From Ruegeria halocynthiae (GTDB taxonomy: Bacteria; Pseudomonadota; Alphaproteobacteria; Rhodobacterales; Rhodobacteraceae): a stretch of DNA of 64,000 nucleotides. Within the stretch, counting starts at the first letter, position 1, and each line of letters opens with the position of its first letter. Shown piece by piece: positions 46,676 through 56,962 of the stretch. A program made the translations under genes and the position numbers. The stretch is from positions 108,532-172,531 of the forward strand of contig NZ_JQEZ01000006.1 of NCBI RefSeq assembly GCF_000743705.1, read 5' to 3'. The notes beneath the pieces were generated by a model. It had not been told where the DNA came from. It did no database searches and saw only the letters and a list, made by a program, of their open reading frames with translations.

Positions 46676-47269
46676 CTAAATTTTCGCCGCCATGTCCACT
46701 GCGTCGTCCAACCGATCATCACCCCAAAACAGTTCGTCGCCGACAAGAAAACTTGGTGCGCCGAACAATCCCTTGATTTGGGCTGTTTTTGTCTGTTCGA
46801 TCAAAGCGGCCTTGATTTCAGAATCTTGCGTGCGGGCCAAAGTTTCGGCGGGCAAACCAACTTCTGACAGGCAGTCGGTCAGAACTGTGTCCTCGGAAAT
46901 GTTCAGCCCCCGTGCGAATTCCGCCGTATAAACCGCGCGCACAAACGCTGCCCGTTGGGCCTGATCTGTGATCGCCACCACCAATCGCGCAGCTTTTAGG
47001 CCGTTTTGCGGAAACGGGTCTGGCCGGGTAAACGGCAGGCCCCGCCGGGCCGACAGACGCTCCATATCGCGCCACATGTAACGCCCCTTGGCTGGGTAGA
47101 TATTGAACGGAGAGTTGTCCCACCCCTGAGCGGCAAATATTGGCCCCAGCAGGAATGGGTGCCACTCGACCGTGATACCGTGCGGCGCAGCGGCCTTTTC
47201 GATGCGCATTGCGCTGAGGTAGGAATAGGTAGACGCAAATTCGAACCAGAATTGGATGGTGCGCTGCAT
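46676..47269 (-). CDS. 2-hydroxychromene-2-carboxylate isomerase family (DsbA-like)
   Basis: 197 residues with the kappa-GST/HCCA-isomerase start QFWFEFASTYSYLSAMRIE, the FLLGPIF block, and C-terminal GLFGAPSFLVGDELFWGDDRL. Uses glutathione in known members. No aromatic catabolism genes nearby, so the substrate is unknown. Confidence 0.85.
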   Translation of the reverse strand: MQRTIQFWFEFASTYSYLSAMRIEKAAAPHGITVEWHPFLLGPIFAAQGWDNSPFNIYPAKGRYMWRDMERLSARRGLPFTRPDPFPQNGLKAARLVVAITDQAQRAAFVRAVYTAEFARGLNISEDTVLTDCLSEVGLPAETLARTQDSEIKAALIEQTKTAQIKGLFGAPSFLVGDELFWGDDRLDDAVDMAAKI

Positions 47270-47279
47270 GATCGGTGCC

Positions 47280-47735
47280 TCAGGTGATGGCTTCCAGTTT
47301 TTCCTTGCTCAGGTCACCGGGCACGATCGTGATCGGAATGGGCAGGCTGCCAGAGTTTTTCGTAAGCTGCGTCACCAGCGGACCGGGACCTTTCTTGTCG
47401 GTTCCCGCACCCAAAACCAGAACGCCGATATCGGTGTCCGATTGAACGTGCTCGATGATCTGGGCGACGGGTTCGCCTTCGCGGATGGCCAGCTCGGGCT
47501 CGACGCTTTGCTTGTCACGCATCCATTTGGCGAACACCTCAAAATGGGCGTGAATGCGTTCGCGGGCTTCTTCGCGCATCACGGCGGCCACGCCGATCCA
47601 GTGGTTGAACTCATCCGGGGGAATGACCGACAGAATGGTCACGCCGCCGCCAGTGTGGGCTGCACGCATTGCGGCAAAGCGCATTGCATTCAGGCATTCG
47701 CGGCTGTCATCCAGAATGACCAGGAATTTGCGCAT
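47280..47735 (-). CDS. Universal stress protein family
   Basis: 151 residues, with the UspA ATP-binding C-terminal pattern GAGTDKKGPGPLVTQL followed by PITIVPG, and the N-terminal VILDDSRECLNAMRFA. Nine bases upstream of the isomerase gene in the same direction. Confidence 0.82.
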   Translation of the reverse strand: MRKFLVILDDSRECLNAMRFAAMRAAHTGGGVTILSVIPPDEFNHWIGVAAVMREEARERIHAHFEVFAKWMRDKQSVEPELAIREGEPVAQIIEHVQSDTDIGVLVLGAGTDKKGPGPLVTQLTKNSGSLPIPITIVPGDLSKEKLEAIT

Positions 47736-47800
47736 GGAGAGTCCTCATGTATTTCGGGCGATCATGCCCGACCAATAGCGTGCTGGCAACACGGTGATGA

Positions 47801-48664
47801 TCAGCGGGTACTTGCGGCCCAATCCCAATACAGCTCGCGTGCCCGGCGGGCGACGGGGCCGACTTGATATTGCGTGTCCTCCAGCGCGGTGATCGGGGTG
47901 ATCTTGCTCATGTTGCCGGTCATGAAAACCTCATCCGCGTTATGGAAATCGTCGAACCCGAGGATGGCTTCATGCACGGTCACACCGTCGGCGCGCAGGT
48001 TTTCGATATGGCGCGCGCGGGTGATACCGGCCAGAAAGGTGCCGTTGGGGGTTGGCGTAAACACCTCTCCGTCGCGGACCATAAAGATGTTGGCGGTTGC
48101 GGTTTCGGCCACATGGCCAAGGGCGTCCGCGACCAGCGCGTTGGAAAACCCTTTGGCACGAACCTCGTGCAGCATCCGCGCATTGTTGGGGTAGAGACAC
48201 CCGGCCTTGGCGTTCACCACAGCGGATTCCAGCACCGGACGGCGAAAGCGCGTGGTGCCCAGCGTGGCCGAAGCCGTTTCGGGGGCCATTGGTATCTCTT
48301 CCAGGCAGATGGCAAAACCGGTGCTGTTTTCCTGCGGTATGATGGCAGTCGCGTCCCCGTCGATCCCCCAATACATCGGGCGGATATAGACGGCGGCATC
48401 GGCGGCATAGCTTTCCAGCCCCTCGCGGATGATCCCGACCATCTGTTCTGTGGTGACGGTCGGGGTCAGCATCAACGCCTGGGCTGAACGGTTCACGCGG
48501 GCGCAATGGGCGTCCAGATCGGGGACCTTGCCGTCGAAAAACCGCGCGCCATCAAAGACGGATGATCCCAGCCACGCGCCATGGTCGGCGGCCCGCATGA
48601 TCGGCGCGTCGCCGTTATGCCACTGACCTTCGAAATAGGTGCGGATGTTTTTGCCGACTGCCAT
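47801..48664 (-). CDS. ilvE: Branched-chain amino acid aminotransferase (class IV)
   Basis: 287 residues, PLP fold type IV. FDGARFFDGKVPDLDAHCAR at the start, the PLP lysine in VVNAKAGCLYPNNARML, and later ETATANIFMV and NGTFLAGITRARHIE. Transaminates Leu, Ile, Val keto acids; D-amino acid transaminase activity is a less likely alternative. Confidence 0.88.
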   Translation of the reverse strand: MAVGKNIRTYFEGQWHNGDAPIMRAADHGAWLGSSVFDGARFFDGKVPDLDAHCARVNRSAQALMLTPTVTTEQMVGIIREGLESYAADAAVYIRPMYWGIDGDATAIIPQENSTGFAICLEEIPMAPETASATLGTTRFRRPVLESAVVNAKAGCLYPNNARMLHEVRAKGFSNALVADALGHVAETATANIFMVRDGEVFTPTPNGTFLAGITRARHIENLRADGVTVHEAILGFDDFHNADEVFMTGNMSKITPITALEDTQYQVGPVARRARELYWDWAASTR

Positions 48665-48723
48665 GACGCCCTCCCAAGCCTTTGCGCAAACCTAGGAAGG
48701 CGTTGGGCGAACGTCCAGCGCAA

Positions 48724-49752
48724 TCAGCCCTGTTTTGCCCCAACCATGCCCACGATTTCGTAGGTCTGTTGCAGGATCGGGGCCGCAATCGCGCGTGCTT
48801 TTTCCGCGCCTCTGGCCAGAATCCGGTCGATCTCGGCCTCTTCGCCCATCAGACGGGCCATTTCGGTCGAGATCGGAGACAGTCTCGCCACGGCCAGCTC
48901 GGCCAGCATCGGCTTGAATTCCCCGAACTGCTTGCCGCCGACCTCGGCCAGAACCTGATCCGACGTCTGATCGTTGAGGGCCGCGTAGACGTTCACCAGA
49001 TTGCGCGCCTCGGGACGGTCTTCCAGACCATCGACCTCGGACGGCAGCGCATCCGGGTCGGTCTTGGCCTTGCGGATTTTCTTGGCGATCGTGTCGGCAT
49101 CGTCGGTCATGTTGATCCGGCTCATATCCGAGGGGTCGGACTTGGACATTTTTTTGGACCCGTCGCGCAGGCTCATGACGCGGGTCGCCGCTCCTTCGAT
49201 CACAGGCTCGGTGATCGGAAAGAAATCGACGCCAAAGTCATTGTTGAACTTGATCGCAATGTCGCGTGTCAGTTCCAGATGCTGTTTCTGATCCTCGCCC
49301 ACAGGCACATGCGTCGCATGATAGATCAGGATGTCCGCTGCCATCAGCGCAGGATAAGCAAACAGACCCAATGAGGCGTTTTGCTGGTTCTTGCCCGCCT
49401 TGTCCTTCCACTGGGTCATCCGCTGCATCCAGCCCATCCGGGCGACGCAATTGAAGATCCACGCCAGCTGCGCGTGTTCAGGCACCTGGCTTTGATTGAA
49501 CAGGATCGACTGTTCGGGGTCGATGCCAGCGGCGATAAAGCCGGCGCAAAGTTCACGCGTGTTGTGGGTCAGCGCCGCCGGGTCTTGCCAAACAGTGATG
49601 GCGTGCAGATCGACCATGCAATAGATGGTTTCAAAGTCGGGTCCCTGCATATCCACAAAGCGTTTCATCGCGCCCAGATAATTGCCCAATGTAAGCCCGC
49701 CCGACGGCTGGATGCCTGAAAACACGCGCGGTGTGAACTGGGTCTCGGTCAT
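48724..49752 (-). CDS. trpS: Tryptophanyl-tRNA synthetase
   Basis: 342 residues, class I synthetase. HIGH-like block [18 protein letters not shown] (14-31) and KMSKS in [12 protein letters not shown]. Full length. Follows murJ and the rhomboid region in an order common to Rhodobacteraceae. Confidence 0.95.
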   Translation of the reverse strand: MTETQFTPRVFSGIQPSGGLTLGNYLGAMKRFVDMQGPDFETIYCMVDLHAITVWQDPAALTHNTRELCAGFIAAGIDPEQSILFNQSQVPEHAQLAWIFNCVARMGWMQRMTQWKDKAGKNQQNASLGLFAYPALMAADILIYHATHVPVGEDQKQHLELTRDIAIKFNNDFGVDFFPITEPVIEGAATRVMSLRDGSKKMSKSDPSDMSRINMTDDADTIAKKIRKAKTDPDALPSEVDGLEDRPEARNLVNVYAALNDQTSDQVLAEVGGKQFGEFKPMLAELAVARLSPISTEMARLMGEEAEIDRILARGAEKARAIAAPILQQTYEIVGMVGAKQG

Positions 49753-49838
49753 CGAAGGGAACTCCCGTCTGGAAAAATCAGCCCCCGTCGCTTACCCATG
49801 GGGCCAAGGGACGTCAACAGCCGCGAAAGGCCAGCCCA

Positions 49839-50525
49839 ATGAGCAGTGAGCATTATACACCCGCCGTGAACCCTCTGCCGCCTGTTGTGGTGGCTTTGGT
49901 ACTGTTCATCATGGGGGTGGAATTGGCCTTTACTTTGGGCACCCGAGGGCTGGTTGGCGGGCCAACGGCAGTGGGGTGGCGACTGGATGCGTTGCAAAAC
50001 TATTCCTTCTCGCCCGATATATTCGACTGGATGGTGCAGAACGGGCGCTGGCCGTTCGAGCATGTGATCCGCTTCGTCACCTATCCGTTTGTGTCCGGTA
50101 CGTTCACGCAGGCCATCTTTGTCTGCGTCTTTGTCCTGGCCATGGGCAAGATGGTGGCCGAGGTGTTTGGCGGGTTCCAGATGCTGGTTATCTTTGTGGT
50201 GTCCGGCGTCGGCGGCGCGCTGGCCTATGCGCTGCTGCTGAACGTAAGCTATCCGCTGGTCGGAGGGTTCCCGCCCGTCTACGGCCTGATCGGCGCGTTC
50301 ACCTGGCTGCTGTGGCGTAAGCTGTCACTGGTTGGTGAAAACCAATCGCGCGCCTTCAGCCTGATTGCTGTTTTGATGAGCATCCAGCTGTTGTTCGGGC
50401 TGTTGTTCGGCGGCACGTCCGATTGGGTCGCCGATCTGGGTGGGTTTGCTACCGGGTTCGGCCTGTCGTTCTTTCTGGCTCCGGGCGGTTGGGCGCGGAT
50501 TGTGCAGCGTATGCGCCGCGACTGA
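49839..50525 (+). CDS. Rhomboid family membrane protein lacking catalytic residues
   Basis: 228 residues, six hydrophobic segments in rhomboid order. The region aligned with the catalytic GASG-AVFGLLGA motif reads GGFPPVYGLIGAF, so the nucleophilic serine and following glycine are replaced by Phe and Pro. The segment that normally has the catalytic histidine (AHLGG) reads DLGGFATGF. It is probably a pseudoprotease with a binding or quality-control role. The gene ends one base before murJ, convergent. Confidence 0.8.
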   Translation: MSSEHYTPAVNPLPPVVVALVLFIMGVELAFTLGTRGLVGGPTAVGWRLDALQNYSFSPDIFDWMVQNGRWPFEHVIRFVTYPFVSGTFTQAIFVCVFVLAMGKMVAEVFGGFQMLVIFVVSGVGGALAYALLLNVSYPLVGGFPPVYGLIGAFTWLLWRKLSLVGENQSRAFSLIAVLMSIQLLFGLLFGGTSDWVADLGGFATGFGLSFFLAPGGWARIVQRMRRD

Positions 50526-52067
50526 TCACGACCGGCGCAGCGCCTGTCTGAATTCCGACAGCCTAAAAGCACCAAGCAGGTGGCCCAGAAAGAAATAAGT
50601 AGCCGCCGCTACCTTGATCAAAATGAGCAGCGCCAGATACCGCCAGCCGGACAATTCAAATGCCCAGCCGAACAGGTGAACGGTGGCGTAAAGGACAACG
50701 CCCATCCCCAGTGATGCCGCCACGATGCGCCACGCCCGGCGCTTGAAGCGGGCGTCAAAGCGCGCCTCCTCGCCCATCTGCCGGGCACCGATGATCAGCA
50801 GCCCGACCATGGCCCACCCCGCGACCGAGGCCGCAATCGCAGGCGCAATCCACCCCACCACGGGGAATAGGCCAAAGGCTAAACCTGCGTTCACGATCAT
50901 GGCGACCACCGCATAGCGGAACGGTGCCCGCGTGTTTTCACGCGCGAAAAACAGCGGTTGCAGCAGTTTTTGCAGCATGAAGGCGGGCAGACCGATGCCA
51001 TAGATCGCCACGGCCAGCGCCGTGGCTGCGGTATCCTCGGGGCTGAACTGCCCGCGTTCGAACAGGACCGAAACCAACGGGTTGGGCAGGATCACAAATG
51101 CCACGGTCGAGGGGATGGTCAGCATCAGTGTGAACTCTCCGGCGCGGGAAAAGGCGTTACGCGCGCCATCCTTGTCACCGGCCCGCAACCGCCGCGACAG
51201 ATCCGGCAGCAATACGATGCCGACGGCAATGCCCACCACACCCAAAGGCAATTGGTACAGCCGGTCGGCCGCAAACAGCCAGCTCACGGCCTTTTCGGTT
51301 TTCGAAGCCACCAGTTGCCCGACGACCAGATTGACCTGCGTCACCCCCATCGCCAGCGCCGCAGGAACAGCAATGCGCACCATGTGACGCATTTCGGGGT
51401 TGAGTTTGGGGATGCCGGGTCGGATGCGAATGCCCGCGCGTTCCGTTGCCACCCAGACCAGCGCCAGCTGCGCGATGCCAGCCAGCGGGATAATGGTGAT
51501 CAGCCAGCGGATGACTTCCCCACCCGTCACTGCGCCAACAATAAGGGCAGTACACGCGAAGATGTTCAGCAGAACAGGCGCGGCAGCGGCAGCAGCAAAG
51601 CGACCGGTCGCATTCAGAACCCCGGAAAACAGTGCCGCCAGCGACATGAACAGAATGTAGGGAAAAACCACATAGCTGTAATCCACCGCTAAATCGAACC
51701 GCGGATCGCCATAAAACCCCTCGGCGGTGATCCAGACAAGACCCGGCATGAATACCATCGCCAATCCGACAAGCGTCAGGACGGCCACGGCCAGTAGGTT
51801 GAACGCATCCTGCGCAAAGCCTTGTGCGTTTTCCTCGCCCTCCAGCCGTTTTGAGAACATCGGCACAAAGGCGGCGTTGAATGCGCCCTCGGCAAAGAAG
51901 CGGCGGAACATATTGGGCAGGCGGAAAGCGGCGACAAAGGCGTCCATCACCGGCCCCGGTCCGATATAGGCGGTCAGCAGGATTTCCCGGACAAAGCCCA
52001 GTATCCGGCTGGCCAGAGTCCAGAACCCAACCGTGAACAGGCCCGAAAACAGGCGTATCTGTTTCAT
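50526..52067 (-). CDS. murJ: Lipid II flippase MurJ
   Basis: 513 residues, about 14 membrane segments, of the MATE-like MVF family. Start LFSGLFTVGFWTLASRILGFVRE and internal RLPNMFRRFFAEGAFNAAFVP, both characteristic. Flips lipid II for peptidoglycan synthesis. ATGA overlap with glnD upstream. Confidence 0.94.
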   Translation of the reverse strand: MKQIRLFSGLFTVGFWTLASRILGFVREILLTAYIGPGPVMDAFVAAFRLPNMFRRFFAEGAFNAAFVPMFSKRLEGEENAQGFAQDAFNLLAVAVLTLVGLAMVFMPGLVWITAEGFYGDPRFDLAVDYSYVVFPYILFMSLAALFSGVLNATGRFAAAAAAPVLLNIFACTALIVGAVTGGEVIRWLITIIPLAGIAQLALVWVATERAGIRIRPGIPKLNPEMRHMVRIAVPAALAMGVTQVNLVVGQLVASKTEKAVSWLFAADRLYQLPLGVVGIAVGIVLLPDLSRRLRAGDKDGARNAFSRAGEFTLMLTIPSTVAFVILPNPLVSVLFERGQFSPEDTAATALAVAIYGIGLPAFMLQKLLQPLFFARENTRAPFRYAVVAMIVNAGLAFGLFPVVGWIAPAIAASVAGWAMVGLLIIGARQMGEEARFDARFKRRAWRIVAASLGMGVVLYATVHLFGWAFELSGWRYLALLILIKVAAATYFFLGHLLGAFRLSEFRQALRRS

Positions 52068-54883
52068 GAGGCTGCGCGCTCCGCACCGGCGGTGATGGCA
52101 TTGCGCAGCTTGGTTTCAAGACCGCGTTGCTTGCTTTCGGAATAGTATTTCAACCCGAACATGTCTTTGACATAGAAGGTGTCGACCACCTGTTCGCCAT
52201 AGGTCGCGATCACCGCGTTGGCGATATAGACATTGGCAGCAGCCAGCGTTCTTGTCAGGTCGTACAACAAACCGGGGCGGTCGCGGGTGTCGACCTCGAT
52301 GATCGTGTAAATCTCGGACCCGTCATTGTCGAAGATGATATGCGTTGGCACGTTGAATGCACGCTCGCGCTTTTTGATCTTGTCGCGGGATTTCAAGGCG
52401 TCCCGTGCCACCACTTCGCCCTTTAGCGTCTTGTGGATCATCTGGGTCAGGCGCGGCAGGCGGCTGGCTTCGAATGGATGACCTTCGGCATCCTGTATCC
52501 AGAACGCATCCGTCACATAGCCGTCCTTGGTGGTATAGCTGCGGGCGTCGACCACGTTCGCCCCGACCAGTGCCAGCGCACCCGCGATCCGCGCAAAAAT
52601 TCCGGGATGGTCACCCATGGCGAAACAGGCGCGGGTGGCATCGCGATCTTCGTCCGGGTGCAACCGGATCTCCATCGCCCCGGCATCGCCGCTGTGGTCC
52701 AACCCGCGCAACATCTCGGCGAATTCGGTATGTGTCGACAGGTTCAGGCCCTGCCAATAGGGCGGATAATGACGCCCGGTCTCGGTCTTCAGATCAACCT
52801 TGGACCAATCCACCAGCTTTGCACGCAGGTCCTTTTTGGCCTCGGCCCCGCGATTGGCGCGGTTTAGATCCTCCATCCCGGTCTCAAGCGCGCGCTTGGT
52901 TTCCGCGTGCAGGGCGCGCAACAGGGTGGCCTTCCAGTTGTTCCAGGTATTCGGACCCACGCCGCGAATGTCACAGACTGTCAGCACCGTCAGCAGGTCC
53001 AGCCGTTTGACCGTTTTCACGGCCTTGGCAAAATCGCGCACCGTGCGCGGGTCCGAGATGTCGCGTTTCTGCGCCATATCCGACATCAGCAGGTGATAGC
53101 GCACCAGCCATTCCACGGTTTCCGAATCCGCCTTGTTCAGGCCCAGCCGCGGCGCGACCTTGCGGGCAATCTTTGCCCCCAGGATCGAGTGATCCTCGGG
53201 CCGCCCCTTGGCGATGTCATGCAGCAGCAAAGCGACATACAGTACCTTGCGATTGACCCCACCTTCCAGAATGGACGAGGCCAATGGCAATGCTTCTTCC
53301 AGCTCGCCTCGTTCGATCTGGGCCAGATTGACGATGCACTGAATGGTGTGCTCGTCCACCGTATAGCTGTGATACATGTTGAACTGCATCATCGCCACGA
53401 TGTGTTCGAATTCCGGCAAAAAGGCCGACAAGACACCCAGTTCGTTCATCCGCCGCAGGGCACGTTCCGGGTTGCCGTGCTTCAGCATCAGGTCCAGAAA
53501 AATCCGACGCGCTTCTTTGTTGTTGCGCATGTCGTCATCAATCAGGTCCAGGTTGGCGGTAACCAGCCGCATCGCGTCGGGGTGGATCAGCAACCCGGTG
53601 CGCAGACCCTCTTCGAACAGGCGCAGCAGATTAAGCTTGTCCGACAGGAATGTTTCAGGATCGGCCACGTCCAGCCGACCATGCGTGACCTTGTACCCCG
53701 TCTTGACGCGCGGACGGCGGCGAAAGATGCGTTCCAGCATCGGCGCGCCTTTCATATGCGCCGCTTCCAGTTTGGTCAAAAAGATGCGGGTCAGCTCGCC
53801 AACCCGGGTCGCCTCGCGGAAATAGCGCTGCATGAAAACTTCGACCGCGCGTCGACCCGCGCGGTCTTCATAACCCATGCGCGCGGCCACTTCGACCTGC
53901 AGGTCGAAGGTCAGCTGTTCCGTCGCGCGCCGGGTCAACAGATGCAGATGCGACCGCACAGCCCAAAGGAAATCTTCGGCCGCGACGAACCCGTCGAATT
54001 CTTCGGGCGTGAACAGGCCCAGCGGCACCAGTTCTGCCACATCCTGGACGCCATAAATGTATTTCGCGATCCAATACAGCGATTGCAGATCACGCAGCCC
54101 GCCCTTGCCCTCTTTGACATTGGGTTCGACCATGTAACGCTCACCCTGCTTGTGGTGCCGTTCGTCGCGTTCGTTCAGTTTCGCTTCGATAAACTCGCGC
54201 TCGGACCCTTTGAACAACTCGTCCTTCAGACGTTGCTCCAACTCGGCCGCCAGCGCCTGATCACCTGCCAGATAGCGCTGTTCCAGCATGGCTGTGCGAA
54301 TGGTGAAATCTTCGCTGCCAAGGCGCAGGCAATCTTTGATCGTGCGGGACGAGTGGCCAACCTTAAGCCGCAAATCCCATAGGATATACAGCATGGATTC
54401 GATCACGCTCTCGGCCCATGCAGTGATCTTGTACGGGGTCAGAAACAGCAGATCCACGTCCGAGGATGGCGCCATCTCACCGCGCCCATATCCGCCGACG
54501 GCAAGAATGGCGATTTTCTCGCCCTGCGTCGGGGTCGCTAACGGGTGCAAATATTGACTGGCAACCTGCATGGCGGTGCAGACCAGCCCGTCGGTCAGAT
54601 ATGTATAGGACCGGGTCAGCGGGCGCGCGTCAAAGGGGCGTTCGGCAAAAGCGTCGGCAATCGCCTGTCGTCCGGTTTTTTGCGCGTCTCGCAGAATCCG
54701 CACGGCTTCGGCCCGCCGCGCGGCGTTGTCTGATACGGATTCATAGGCATGAGACAGTTGCGCCGTTACGGCGGCGCTGTCGAAAATGTCTTCGGCCGGA
54801 CAAATCAGCGCGCCCCTTGGAACAGGCGTCAGCGCCGTCCGATCAGAAACCGGCGCCTGAGAAGCTTTGTGGGGCAGGGTCAA
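52064..54883 (-). CDS. glnD: Bifunctional uridylyltransferase/uridylyl-removing enzyme GlnD
   Basis: Nitrogen sensor that modifies PII proteins. 939 residues: nucleotidyltransferase domain (AVGGYGRGEMAPSSDVDLLF, about 130-150), HD domain (ALLLHDIAKGRPEDHS, near 550), then two ACT domains (FAMGDHPGIFARIAGALAL; VDTRDRPGLLYDLTR). The start is set at TTG 54883, which overlaps the upstream lipoprotein gene by 41 bases; no better start lies downstream before the conserved domain. Confidence 0.94.
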   Translation of the reverse strand: MTLPHKASQAPVSDRTALTPVPRGALICPAEDIFDSAAVTAQLSHAYESVSDNAARRAEAVRILRDAQKTGRQAIADAFAERPFDARPLTRSYTYLTDGLVCTAMQVASQYLHPLATPTQGEKIAILAVGGYGRGEMAPSSDVDLLFLTPYKITAWAESVIESMLYILWDLRLKVGHSSRTIKDCLRLGSEDFTIRTAMLEQRYLAGDQALAAELEQRLKDELFKGSEREFIEAKLNERDERHHKQGERYMVEPNVKEGKGGLRDLQSLYWIAKYIYGVQDVAELVPLGLFTPEEFDGFVAAEDFLWAVRSHLHLLTRRATEQLTFDLQVEVAARMGYEDRAGRRAVEVFMQRYFREATRVGELTRIFLTKLEAAHMKGAPMLERIFRRRPRVKTGYKVTHGRLDVADPETFLSDKLNLLRLFEEGLRTGLLIHPDAMRLVTANLDLIDDDMRNNKEARRIFLDLMLKHGNPERALRRMNELGVLSAFLPEFEHIVAMMQFNMYHSYTVDEHTIQCIVNLAQIERGELEEALPLASSILEGGVNRKVLYVALLLHDIAKGRPEDHSILGAKIARKVAPRLGLNKADSETVEWLVRYHLLMSDMAQKRDISDPRTVRDFAKAVKTVKRLDLLTVLTVCDIRGVGPNTWNNWKATLLRALHAETKRALETGMEDLNRANRGAEAKKDLRAKLVDWSKVDLKTETGRHYPPYWQGLNLSTHTEFAEMLRGLDHSGDAGAMEIRLHPDEDRDATRACFAMGDHPGIFARIAGALALVGANVVDARSYTTKDGYVTDAFWIQDAEGHPFEASRLPRLTQMIHKTLKGEVVARDALKSRDKIKKRERAFNVPTHIIFDNDGSEIYTIIEVDTRDRPGLLYDLTRTLAAANVYIANAVIATYGEQVVDTFYVKDMFGLKYYSESKQRGLETKLRNAITAGAERAAS

Positions 54884-56015
54884 TCACTACTACCTGTTTG
54901 TTTTGGATCGTGGCGACAGCCAGACCGCGTTCATTGGTACCGTCCGAGCGCAGGCGGAAGATGCCGCCGACGCCCTGAAAGCCAGCATTCTGCGTCAGGG
55001 CCGATGCGGTCAACGCGTCGGATTTACCCTGGCTGACCAACGCGGCGATTGCAGCGATACCATCATAGGCCAGCCCGCTGATTGGATGCGGCGCCACACC
55101 ATAGGTCGCGTTATAACGCTGCCGATAGGCCTGCGCCTTTGAGGGGTCCGGCAAGGCAAACCAACCGCCCTGCACGCCGGGCAGTTCCAGCGTTTGCGAC
55201 GGGATGTCCCATCGCGTCAGGCCGATGTACTGCGTGTTTGATGGGGAAACGCCTGCTTCTGGCAGCAGCTGCGTATACAGCGGCAATGCGCCCGCTGTTG
55301 TCGCCGTCAGAAACAGCGAATCCGCGCCAGAGGAATCAACCGTCGCCTTGATCGTGGGAACCGAATTGATGACACCCTGCTGCGAACGGTCATAGCCAAC
55401 TGTGCCTACGTTGTTCACACGGCTGCTGCTCAGCGCTTTTGCGATTGCCGATTGGCCAAGCTGCCCGGCGGCATCGTTGCTGTGTACAATGACTGCGCCC
55501 GTCTTGCCTTGCGATCCCGCAAAGCTGACCAGACGGCTGGCCGTGTTGTCGAAGGTTGGGCCCAGCACAAAGACGTTGCCGCCCGCGATACTGGTGTTGT
55601 TCGAAAACGATAGAACGTTGACCTTGTTGCTCAAAACAGAAAGCCCGGCCGAGTTTGCCGCCTGTGCGTAAACCGGACCGATAATGATCTTGGCCCCATC
55701 CGATACGGCCTGCTGGGCGACCGAGGCTGCTGTATTGGCATTGCCCTGCGTATCATAGACACGAAGATCAATTTTGACGTTCTGCAGATCGGCCATCGCC
55801 AGCCGGGCCGCGTTTTCAAGGCTGCGCGCCAGCGTGGCGTCGCCAGAGTTCGCCGATCCCGCCGGCACCAAAAGGGCAACAGGGACAGGTTTGGAGGTGT
55901 TGATTGACGGCCCTCCGCCCAGGCCGCCCGGCTCGCAAGCGGCCAGAAATGCGGCGGTTGCCAGGACGGCGGCGGTACGCGCCAGTTTGCGAACGGGCTT
56001 GCAAACGGTAAACAT
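54843..56015 (-). CDS. Penicillin-binding-protein activator-like lipoprotein (LpoA/YraM family)
   Basis: 390 residues with a lipobox (FLAACEPGG, Cys near residue 27) and a periplasmic-binding-protein-like fold similar to LpoA: VPVALLVPAGSANSG, IIIGPVYAQAANSAG, GLAYDGIAAIAAL. In E. coli LpoA activates a peptidoglycan synthase; the position beside rsmI and yraN is conserved across Proteobacteria. Divergent from rsmI. Confidence 0.85.
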   Translation of the reverse strand: MFTVCKPVRKLARTAAVLATAAFLAACEPGGLGGGPSINTSKPVPVALLVPAGSANSGDATLARSLENAARLAMADLQNVKIDLRVYDTQGNANTAASVAQQAVSDGAKIIIGPVYAQAANSAGLSVLSNKVNVLSFSNNTSIAGGNVFVLGPTFDNTASRLVSFAGSQGKTGAVIVHSNDAAGQLGQSAIAKALSSSRVNNVGTVGYDRSQQGVINSVPTIKATVDSSGADSLFLTATTAGALPLYTQLLPEAGVSPSNTQYIGLTRWDIPSQTLELPGVQGGWFALPDPSKAQAYRQRYNATYGVAPHPISGLAYDGIAAIAALVSQGKSDALTASALTQNAGFQGVGGIFRLRSDGTNERGLAVATIQNKQVVVIDPAPQSFSGAGF

Positions 56016-56103
56016 CTAAATGAAAACTCCCTGATCCGGCGGCTTGGGAAGCTGCCATTCTGTTGCGCCGCGATAATAAACGTCACGCTGTGAGGGTCCA
56101 GCT

Positions 56104-56961
56104 TTGAATTTCCAAAAAGTCAGATTGGGCGCCGGCCTGTATTTTGTTGCCACTCCGATCGGGGCAGCGCGCGATATCACGCTCAGGGCGCTGGACGTGC
56201 TGGCCTCGGCCGATGTGATCGCCGCCGAAGACACGCGCAGCCTGCGTCGGTTGATGGAAATCCACGGCGTCCCGCTGGAGGGGCGGCGCATCTTGGCCTA
56301 CCACGACCACAGCGGAGCGGGCGCGCGCGGAAAAATCCTTGAGGCGCTGGGCGAAGGCAAATCGGTCGCCTATGCGTCCGAGGCCGGAATGCCGCTGATC
56401 GCCGATCCGGGGTATGATCTGGGGCGGCAGACGGCCGAAGCCGGGCACACCGTGACCTGCGCACCCGGCCCGTCTGCGGCGCTGATGGCGCTGACGCTGG
56501 CGGGGTTGCCAACCGACGCGTTCTTTTTCGCAGGATTTCTGCCCAATGCCTCGGGCGCACGCCGGTCGCGTATCGAAGCGCTGCGCGACGTGCCTGGTAC
56601 GCTTGTGTTCTACGAATCGCCAAAACGCGTGGCCGCCTGCCTGTCGGATCTGGCCGAAGTGCTGGGCGAGGACCGGGCCGCCGCGATGTGTCGTGAACTG
56701 ACCAAAAAGTTCGAAGAAGTCCGGCGCGGGACATTGGGCGAACTGGCGGCCGGTCTGCAAGAGCAGACGGTCAAGGGTGAGATCGTTCTTCTGGTGGATC
56801 GCAGTCATTCGGAAACTGTTAAGGATTCTGACGTAGAAGAGGCTTTGAAAAAGGCCTTGGAAACCCATTCGGTGCGGGATGCGGCTGATCTGGTATCGCA
56901 GATGTTCAAGCTGCCGCGCCGTCCGCTTTATCAGAAGGCCCTGAAACTGGGAAAGGGATGA
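56104..56961 (+). CDS. rsmI: 16S rRNA (cytidine-1402 2'-O)-methyltransferase RsmI
   Basis: 285 residues. LYFVATPIGAARDITLRALDVL and AAEDTRSLRRLM mark the SAM-dependent tetrapyrrole-methylase-like fold; FAGFLPNASGARRSRIE is typical of RsmI. TTG 56104 is used as start with GAGGG upstream; no ATG precedes the conserved domain in frame. Confidence 0.93.
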   Translation: MNFQKVRLGAGLYFVATPIGAARDITLRALDVLASADVIAAEDTRSLRRLMEIHGVPLEGRRILAYHDHSGAGARGKILEALGEGKSVAYASEAGMPLIADPGYDLGRQTAEAGHTVTCAPGPSAALMALTLAGLPTDAFFFAGFLPNASGARRSRIEALRDVPGTLVFYESPKRVAACLSDLAEVLGEDRAAAMCRELTKKFEEVRRGTLGELAAGLQEQTVKGEIVLLVDRSHSETVKDSDVEEALKKALETHSVRDAADLVSQMFKLPRRPLYQKALKLGKG

Positions 56962-56962
56962 T

